Shown here in pieces: positions 57,132-64,000 of a stretch of DNA of 64,000 nucleotides. The notes beneath the pieces are model-generated. The model saw nothing but the letters and a program-made list of their open reading frames with translations. It had not been told where the DNA came from and searched no databases. Numbering within the stretch: position 1 is the stretch's first letter; each line of letters begins with the position of its first letter. The stretch is from JADJOY01 sp046331705 [NCBI: bacterium]. Its GTDB lineage: Bacteria > JADJOY01. The position numbers and the translations under genes are program-made. The stretch covers positions 1 to 64,000 of the forward strand of contig JAXLQJ010000033.1 in assembly GCA_046331705.1 (NCBI GenBank). The letters are read 5' to 3'.

Positions 57132-60100
57132 ATGAGCGATCTTCTTCCCGGCACCGAAGTCGAGGCCCGCGGGCTGCGCTGGGAGGTCGTGTTCAGCCAG
57201 GCGGCCGGTCAGCAGACCCTCTACCGTCTGCGTGGCCTCGAAGGTGCCGTTCGCGGGCGCGAGCTCGATTTGCTGGCGCCGTTCGAGGAGATCCGTCCCA
57301 AGAACCGCGGGTTCGAGCCTGAGCGCGCTGCGCCACTCGCCCACTGGCTCGTCTACCACCGCGCGTTCCTGCTCGAGCAGGCCCTCGGCCCGCACTCGCT
57401 CTTGGCGGTCCAGCCGGGGCGCCTCCGGGTGGAGCCCTACCAGCTCGTCCCGGTGTTGCGCGCGCTCCGCATGAGCCGACCGCGGCTCTTGCTCGCGGAT
57501 GCGGTCGGACTCGGCAAGACCATCCAGGCCGGCCTGGTTCTCACCGAGCTCATGGCCCGGCGGCTGGCCCACCGCGTCCTCATCGTCTCGCCGGCCGGTC
57601 CCCTTCTCCAGCAATGGATCACCGAGATGCTCGATCGATTCGGGCTGCGCCTCGACGAGATTGATCGGGCACGACTCGAGGAGATCCGGCGCGGCCACGA
57701 GCTCGGTGCCAACCCGTTCGATCACGTGCACCTTGGCATCGCCTCGATCGACTTCCTGAAGCAGGAGAAGGTCCTGACTCTCCTCGATCGCGACCACGCG
57801 CCGTTCGATGTGGTCATCATCGACGAAGCCCACCACTGCTTCGATCTCTCTGGCGCGCTCGAGCGCTCAGAGGACACCCAGCGCCGCCGCCTCGCGGAGG
57901 TGCTCGCCCGGCAGTGCGACTCGATGTTGCTGCTCACGGCGACGCCGCACGACGGAAACGACCGTTCGTTCGCATCGCTCTGCGAGCTTCTCGACCCTTC
58001 CCTCGTGGACGGTCGCGGCGAGCTTCGTGGCCAAGCCTACCGGGGCCACGTCATCCGCCGACTCAAGCGGCACATCAAGGACAAGGACGGAACGGACCGC
58101 TTCCGTGAGCGGAAGGTGGATCCGCGCCCGGTGGTCCCCGAGTCGCCACGCCACGACGCCTTCCTGGCCATGCACCGCAGCCTTCTCGCCCTCGTCGCCC
58201 CCGAGCTGCGCCGCGCATTTGGCGCCAAGCGCTACAGCGACGTGCTCGCGTTCATCGCGCTCTTGAAGCGCAGCGTGTCGACCGTAGCCGCGTGTGGCGC
58301 GACCTTGGAAGCCGTTAGCGATCGTTTCAGCGCAGCACTCACGGAAGGTGCCGAGAGCCAGGAAGCACGTTCCCAGCGCCGCAAGTCGCTCCGCGAGTAC
58401 GCGCGCAGCCTCGATCGATTCGGCGTGCTCGGTGCCGAGGCCGAAACCGATGTGCATCGACTCGAGGCCGAGGAGGTGGCTCAGCGGCTCGCCGAGCTCG
58501 AGCGCGACCACCGCACCGGGGCGCGCGACGTCAAACGGATCGCGTCGGTCGTCGACTCGCTCGCTGAGCTGCGCGACCTGGCAACCGACGCTGCTGCCCG
58601 CGATCCCAAGCTCGAGCAGCTCGTCGCCGAGATCCGCAACATCCGTGCGGTCGAACCCGGTGCGAACGTACTCGTCTATTCCGAGTACGTGGACAGCCAG
58701 CGGGTGGCCGCACGCACCATCGCCGAGGCCGGTCTGGGCGAAGTCCTCACCATGAGCGGCGAGGACGACAACCCCTCCCGCCAGGCCACCACCGAGCGGT
58801 TCCGGCTGCACGATGGTTTGGTGCTGGTGAGCACCGACGCAGCCGCCGAAGGCCTCAATCTTCACCAGCGGTGCCACCACCTGATCCACCTCGAGCTGCC
58901 GTTCAATCCAAACCGTCTCGAGCAACGCAACGGCCGCATCGACCGCTACGGCCAAACCCGCGATCCGATCGTCCGCTACCTCTACTTACGCGGCACCTTC
59001 GAGGAGCGGATCCTGCTCAAGCTCATCGCCAAGTACGAACGGCAGCGCAAGCGCCTCACGTTTGTCCCCAACACCCTGGGCCTCGCGACATCCACCGATG
59101 CGGGCGCCGCTCGCTTGCTCAAGGGGCTGATGGCTGAGGAGACCCAGCTCTTCCGCGACACCAGCCCTGCCGTCGAGTTCTTCGCGGCGGACGAGCCAGA
59201 AGCGTCGAACGAGGCCACTCAAGAGCTGCTCGAAGAGATCGATCGGAGCCTCCGATCCTTCGAGGATGCGGCCCGTACCCACACCTGGCTTGGCGACGCC
59301 GGCCTCAATGCCGAGGCGCAGCTCGCCACGGAAGCCGACCAGGCCCTTCGCTCGGGTACCGACCTCGCTCACGTCGACCTTCCACGTTTCGTGGTCGACG
59401 CCTGCGTTGCGGACGGCGGCGAGGTCCAGGGCGCTCTGACTGACCAGACGTTCGAGGTCCGGCTTCCACCGAGCTGGCTCGGTCCGGTGGAGGACTTGCC
59501 AGGTTGGGACGCCGCGACCCGCAGTCTCTGCCTCACCACCCACCTCGACGTCATTCACGATCCGCAGAATCGCCCTGCTGGATACCTGGGCCGTGCTCAT
59601 CCTCTCGTGCGCCGCGCGCTCGATCGAGTGCGCAACCTCTCGTTTGGACAATCCGCCGCGAAGGGCGAGGACCCGCGTGTGAGTGCCATCGCGGCACCGG
59701 TGCCGACCGAACGGCTCCTACTCACCTATCTCGCCCGTGTGTCCTCTCCCGCCGGCCGTGAGCTGGAACGTGTGCTGGCGGTCGAAGTGAGCCGCGCGGA
59801 CGACGGAACGGTGGTCCACGCCAGCGCGGACTCGTGGCTGGGTCTGATCAAGTCCGGCCGGGCGGTCTCGACTCGAGACTTGTGGAAGACACGCTTCGCG
59901 ACTTGGGCCGAACCGCGCTCGCCGAACGCATTGTCCGCCGCAACCGCGGCCTTCGAGCCCATCGCCCGCGCGTTCTGCGACGAGCGGCGAAAGGCGATCG
60001 TCACCGAGATCGAGGACCTCGATCGCTGGCTCCGGCAGCGATCCGCGGACATCACCCAGGAGTACCGGCCGACCCAGCAGCAACTGGATCTGACTGCCGG

Positions 60101-60332
60101 TACCACGGCGACCCAGCCTGAAGCGGCGCCCACCTGGGCCTCGCTCTCGGACCCCATCGAGCGACTCGCCGGCTTCGCGAAGGATCGAGAGCAGCCAGCG
60201 AAGAAGCGCAGTGAGGCGCAAGGCGTATTGACGCTATATGCGAAGCGCCGCGCGGACCTGGGCACGCGGCTCGGAACGTTGCCGCCCGAAATCGTCCCGC
60301 TCGGGCTCCTCATGATTGTCCCAGCTTCCTGA
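57132..60332 (+). CDS. drmD: DISARM class 1 SNF2-like helicase DrmD
   Basis: A 1066-residue superfamily 2 helicase. The N-terminal region (1-100) precedes the SNF2 core: Walker A in D-A-V-G-L-G-K-T (123-130), D231-E-A-H234, L-L-T-A-T-P-H-D. The second RecA domain has V-L-V-Y-S-E-Y and motif VI in Q-R-N-G-R-I-D-R-Y-G-Q. A long C-terminal extension (about 640-1066) is typical of DrmD. In class 1 DISARM the known order is drmD, drmMI, drmA, drmB, drmC, and here an adenine methylase follows after 12 bases, as expected. DISARM restricts incoming phage DNA and methylates the host. The ATG at 57132 has a poor ribosome site; 57093 is an alternative. Confidence 0.85.
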   Translation: MSDLLPGTEVEARGLRWEVVFSQAAGQQTLYRLRGLEGAVRGRELDLLAPFEEIRPKNRGFEPERAAPLAHWLVYHRAFLLEQALGPHSLLAVQPGRLRVEPYQLVPVLRALRMSRPRLLLADAVGLGKTIQAGLVLTELMARRLAHRVLIVSPAGPLLQQWITEMLDRFGLRLDEIDRARLEEIRRGHELGANPFDHVHLGIASIDFLKQEKVLTLLDRDHAPFDVVIIDEAHHCFDLSGALERSEDTQRRRLAEVLARQCDSMLLLTATPHDGNDRSFASLCELLDPSLVDGRGELRGQAYRGHVIRRLKRHIKDKDGTDRFRERKVDPRPVVPESPRHDAFLAMHRSLLALVAPELRRAFGAKRYSDVLAFIALLKRSVSTVAACGATLEAVSDRFSAALTEGAESQEARSQRRKSLREYARSLDRFGVLGAEAETDVHRLEAEEVAQRLAELERDHRTGARDVKRIASVVDSLAELRDLATDAAARDPKLEQLVAEIRNIRAVEPGANVLVYSEYVDSQRVAARTIAEAGLGEVLTMSGEDDNPSRQATTERFRLHDGLVLVSTDAAAEGLNLHQRCHHLIHLELPFNPNRLEQRNGRIDRYGQTRDPIVRYLYLRGTFEERILLKLIAKYERQRKRLTFVPNTLGLATSTDAGAARLLKGLMAEETQLFRDTSPAVEFFAADEPEASNEATQELLEEIDRSLRSFEDAARTHTWLGDAGLNAEAQLATEADQALRSGTDLAHVDLPRFVVDACVADGGEVQGALTDQTFEVRLPPSWLGPVEDLPGWDAATRSLCLTTHLDVIHDPQNRPAGYLGRAHPLVRRALDRVRNLSFGQSAAKGEDPRVSAIAAPVPTERLLLTYLARVSSPAGRELERVLAVEVSRADDGTVVHASADSWLGLIKSGRAVSTRDLWKTRFATWAEPRSPNALSAATAAFEPIARAFCDERRKAIVTEIEDLDRWLRQRSADITQEYRPTQQQLDLTAGTTATQPEAAPTWASLSDPIERLAGFAKDREQPAKKRSEAQGVLTLYAKRRADLGTRLGTLPPEIVPLGLLMIVPAS

Positions 60333-60344
60333 CCGAGACCTCCC

Positions 60345-63300
60345 TTGGCGCTCGAGCTCCTCGACCACTGCAGGTTCACCGGCCCCGCGCTGCCGGAGCC
60401 CTTCGTGCGCTTCGACCTCGAAGCAGCACTGTTGGCAGCGGACCTTCTGCCCAAACCCAAGGATCTTGCGGACGGCTGGGACTTCCACCGCCGTAAGCTC
60501 CGCGACCTTGGCGAACGCGGCGGAAGCGTCCGGGTGCTCAACCACGTCGTTGAGCCCCTTCTCGAACCCCTCGGTTACACACGGATCGAAGCGGCGATCG
60601 AGATCACCACCCGCGAGGGCCCCGAGCACGGCGGACACCTCCTGGTGAGCGCCGACGGCGCGCATCGTCTGCGGGTTTGGGTACACGGCTTCGACGAGGA
60701 CCTTGATGCCCCGCCGAGCCGAGCCGCTTACCGGTTCAGCCCGGTGCGCATCGCTCAGCGGGTGCTCCTCGCCGCCGGCGAGCGTGAAGGTCTGATCACG
60801 AACGGTGCTGAACTCCGAATTCTCATCTCCGACCCCGCCCGACCTGACTCGGAGATCTCGATCGATCTGGCCGCTGATTGGCGCCGTGCCCGCAACGTGC
60901 CCGATTCCTTCCGCTTGCTGGTCGCGCTCGCCTCGCCCAAGGGCGTCGCCGCGGTCCCGGACCTCGTGGAGAAGGCCCGGCCCAGCAGGCCCGAGTCACC
61001 AAGAACTGCGCAGTCAAGCCCGCGAGGCGATCGAGGGGTTCGTCCAGGAAGTCCTCAAACTTTCATCCGCGCAACCGCGAAATCCTCGCCGCTCACCCAG
61101 ACCGGGAAACCCTGGCCCGGACTTCTGGCGGGAAGGTTCGATTACCGTCTATCGGCTGCTCTTCATCCTCAAGCTCGAGTCCACCGACGATCCGGCGCGC
61201 GCCTTCCCCTTCGCGTCATCGAGCCTGTGGCGGAAGACCTTCTCACCGTCGACCGCGCTCGCCCCATTCGTCCGTGCGCGCCTCGACGAGCAGGCCGAAA
61301 CCGGCGCGCTCCTCGAGACTGGTCTTCGCAATCTGTTCCGGATGTTCACCGAAGGGCTCGCGGCGCCGGAGATCCACGTCGCGCCGCTCGGCGGCGCGCT
61401 TTTCGGCCCCAACGCGACGCCGTTGCTCACCAGCCCTGCGCTGGGGCGACCGCCGTGGCCCACCTCATCGACCGGCCCGACCGAACCCCAACGAAGCGGA
61501 CGAGCTCGCGAGCGCGTCTACTACGGCCCGCTCGATGTCGAGGACCTCGGTCGGGTTCACGAAGCCCTCCTCGAGTTCGAGCCCGGTATGGCCACCGAGC
61601 CGATGTGCCGCCTCCGCCGCCAGAAACTCGAGGTCGTCGTCCCCTCGCCCAAGGTGAGCGCTACCGAGCGGCTACCGAATCGCCTGAACCTCACGTCACC
61701 AACCCCGACGGCCTGGGCCGAGGGCGGCGCCCGTCGCCGCCGCTCTCGATGATGCCGAGGCCTCCGCAGAAGAGAGCGACGCCAGCATTGACGAACCAGA
61801 AATCGCTGACGAATCCACCGAGCCCAAGCGCGGCAAGAAGACCAAGGTCGAATGGATCGAAGCTGATCCACCCCGGCCGCTTCTACCTGCGCGTCGGCCT
61901 CGGCCGAAATCCAGCGGCCTTACTACACCCCGCACTCGTTCGTCCGATTCCTGGTCCAAGAGACCCCGGCCCCCAGGTCGCGGAACGAAGCCCCACGGCG
62001 GATCCCAACCCCGCCGCAATCCTCGCCCTCAAAGGTCCTCGACCCCGCGATGGGGAGCGGTCACTTCCTCGTTGAAGCCTGCCGCTTCCTCGGAGAGAAG
62101 CTCTACGAAGCCTGCCGCCTCTTGCGACGAGAGAGCTCGGGAAGCCGAAGCGCGAGCCGAGACGGCCATCGACCCGGACCGCGAAACCGCCCGAACCGGC
62201 CGGCCCGCAATGGCGTGCCCGCCTCCTCGGCCCCTCCCGGACCCCAACGACGAGCTCGCCTATCCTCCCGACCCACGCAATCGAAGACACCGCGAGAGGC
62301 ACTTCCGGAGCGGAAGGCTCCCCGCCTCGCCGCCGGCTCGTCGCTGTGCACTGCCTGTACGGCGTCGACAAGAACCCACTCGCTGTCGAACTGGGCGAAG
62401 CTCTCGCCAGCCTCGAATCCCACGCCGAGGGTCTACCCTCACGTTTCTCGATCATCGACTGGTGCTCGGCGACGCGTTGACCGGCCCGTTCTTCGAGCAC
62501 CTACTGACATTCCCGGGAACCCAACAGCCGCTCGACGACCTGTTCACCAAGGGCCTGCGAGAGCAGCTCACCAAAGTGCTCGCCGCCGCCCTCGTCCACG
62601 TCCGTGAGCTGGAAGCCACCGTCGGCGTCACCCTCGCCGACCTCCTCGCAAAACAGGCGGCGATGGCGAAGCTGAACGCGGCGCTCGCGCCCTTCCACAC
62701 TCTCGCCGCTGTCTGGGCCGGCGGCGTGATGCTCGGTGGCCGCGCCTGCGACGACGTCGGCTACGGGGACCTCACACGCTCCATCGCGGACCACGGCGTT
62801 GCAGACCCGGCGGCCCTCTCGCACCCCACCATGGGCCGGATGCTCGCAACCGGCATTGGCGCAACTGGAGGCGCCCAGGCAGGCCCAGACGCGCCCCGCG
62901 CTCTCCCCTACGACCTCACCTTTCCCGAAGTCTTCTTCCCCACCGGCTCAGCCGTCGCCAAACGTGGATTCGACGTCGTGCTGGGCAACCCACCGTGGGA
63001 CGCGATTCAGTTCAAGTCCAAGGAATTCTTCGCCGCGTTCGACTTCGAAATCTTGAGCGCACCCACGAAGCGTGAACGTGAGCGAATGGAGGTAGAAGCC
63101 CTCCAGGCCCCAGCAGTGCGAGCCCTGCTCGAGCACTACAAGGAGGACTTCGAGCAGCAGAAGCGGGCCAACGACGTCCTCTACCGCTACCAGAAGGTCC
63201 AGATCGAAGGCGACCTCGCTGGGCGGCAGCTTGATGCGTTCCGGGTGTTCATGGAACGGAATGCGCAGCTTCTCGCACCGACCGGGTGCTTGACCGGTGT

Positions 63301-64000
63301 CGTTGTCCTATCCGCCTTCCACGCCAACGAGGGTGCAACTGGCGTTCGGCGGCTGTATCTCGAAGAAATGGGCCTACGCTGCTGCTACTCGTTTGAGAAC
63401 CGGCGGAAACTCTTCGAGATCGACTCGCGGTTCAAGTTTGCGATCATCCTTGCATCGCGAACGGGACCGACCCTCGAGTTCCCATGCGCATTCTACCTTC
63501 ATGACGACGAGTGGCTCTTCCAACCGAGGGCAGCGATCCGATACAGCTTGGCGTTCGTACGTCGCACTGGCGGACCTCACTTGAGCATCATTGAACTTCG
63601 CTGCCGAATGGATCAGATGATTGCGAATCAAATGCATCAATGCGCACAATCGTTTGTCGGCGTTACGAGCCGGCTGGGTGTGCGGCTTCAAAAGAGTCCT
63701 GCCGCTCTGGACATATCCAAGTACAGCCGACGCTTTGAAGAGGCTCCACGGCATACTCATAAGCATGAGCATCCCGTCCGTGGATCTGCCCTCCTGGAAG
63801 ATTGGTGGTACACGAAGGCAAGACATTTCGCGATTTCGGACGACAGATGGGGATCACATCCTCGCTATTTGCTTCCATTAGCAAAGGCGAACGACTTGCC
63901 GCTTCACGTGGAGCGAGCATGTGACTATCAAATTGCAATTAAAGAAAAATTTCTGCTCAACAAATGAGCGCACAATCATCGCATCCCTTATGCCTCCTGG
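60345..64000 (+). pseudogene. drmMI: DISARM class 1 adenine methylase DrmMI, broken by many frameshifts and cut by the window end
   Basis: It starts at TTG 60345, 12 bases after drmD. The first ~210 residues are intact in one frame. From about 60,980 to 62,450 the conserved protein hops between all three frames at least a dozen times, mostly by one-base losses or gains in short homopolymers. SAM motif D-P-A-M-G-S-G-H-F (62041-62067) and catalytic N-P-P-W (62987-62998) are therefore in different frames. From about 62,450 to 63,945 one frame is open. The TGA at 63965-63967 is another frame slip in an A-run: the next frame reads T-N-E-R-T-I-I-A-S-L-M-P-P, the usual methylase continuation, so the gene runs past the edge. 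As written it cannot make one protein; sequencing error or true decay are both possible. Confidence 0.8.

Noticed and set aside
63965-63967. TGA as the true end of the methylase gene
   Set aside because: One frame over, the sequence continues with the conserved T-N-E-R-T-I-I-A motif of this methylase class, so the stop is a frame slip in the preceding A-run.

Overview
The window is a GC-rich bacterial chromosome segment (roughly 70% G+C by eye until the last ~400 bases). It carries about 45 genes on both strands and no tRNA, rRNA, CRISPR array or insertion sequence that I could find. The gene content fits a Gram-negative aerobe of the old 'Deltaproteobacteria' type (Myxococcota, Binatota or similar): paired FadL-type outer-membrane proteins, TolC, many lipoproteins, FadI/FadJ beta-oxidation, hybrid histidine kinases, orthocaspase and CHAT proteins, and GTG starts with GGAGG ribosome sites. 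The phylum is an inference from gene repertoire only.

Layout. 1-4231: a DUF4178 zinc-ribbon protein (cut by the window edge) beside an SPFH/zinc-ribbon protein, then divergent genes for a PAS-like/CAWC protein, a beta-lactamase-fold serine hydrolase and a DUF1772-type membrane protein. 4232-5003 has no intact gene. 5004-7917: a lipoprotein and a divergent PAS-PAS-HisKA-REC hybrid kinase. 7945-11681: the fadI-fadJ beta-oxidation pair. 11905-19499: a TPR protein with a STAND-like region but no P-loop, a quinone-oxidoreductase-like MDR enzyme, DUF1499, an MFS transporter, a YVTN propeller lipoprotein and a DapB-fold reductase. 19510-24013: an orthocaspase followed by a 1210-residue lipase-CHAT protein, a candidate cell-death or defence module. 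24211-31960: prfC, two glycosyltransferases, TolC and a second hybrid kinase. 31957-41677: a lipoprotein hydrolase that seems to start at CTG, cytochrome c, HEAT, TrxC, VOC, several small membrane proteins, a PQQ-type propeller, a TPR protein and a coupled 57-residue membrane peptide. 41983-45082: a ComEC-like MBL hydrolase and an M81/MlrC peptidase.

45211-56334 is a run of envelope genes, several overlapping by 1-4 bases: two FadL homologues, a GH43-like propeller lipoprotein, a membrane/propeller fusion, a B12-type radical SAM enzyme, an SGNH hydrolase and a 12-repeat propeller lipoprotein. Together they suggest export, modification or uptake of a hydrophobic or glycosylated envelope compound; the product cannot be named from sequence.

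56497-64000: a PEBP protein, then the start of a class 1 DISARM anti-phage locus (drmD SNF2 helicase, drmMI adenine methylase). drmA, drmB and drmC would lie beyond the right edge. drmMI is broken by at least a dozen one-base frame changes between about 60,980 and 62,450, although its amino-acid fragments remain well conserved. It also has one more frame change in an A-run near 63,945 and continues past the window end.
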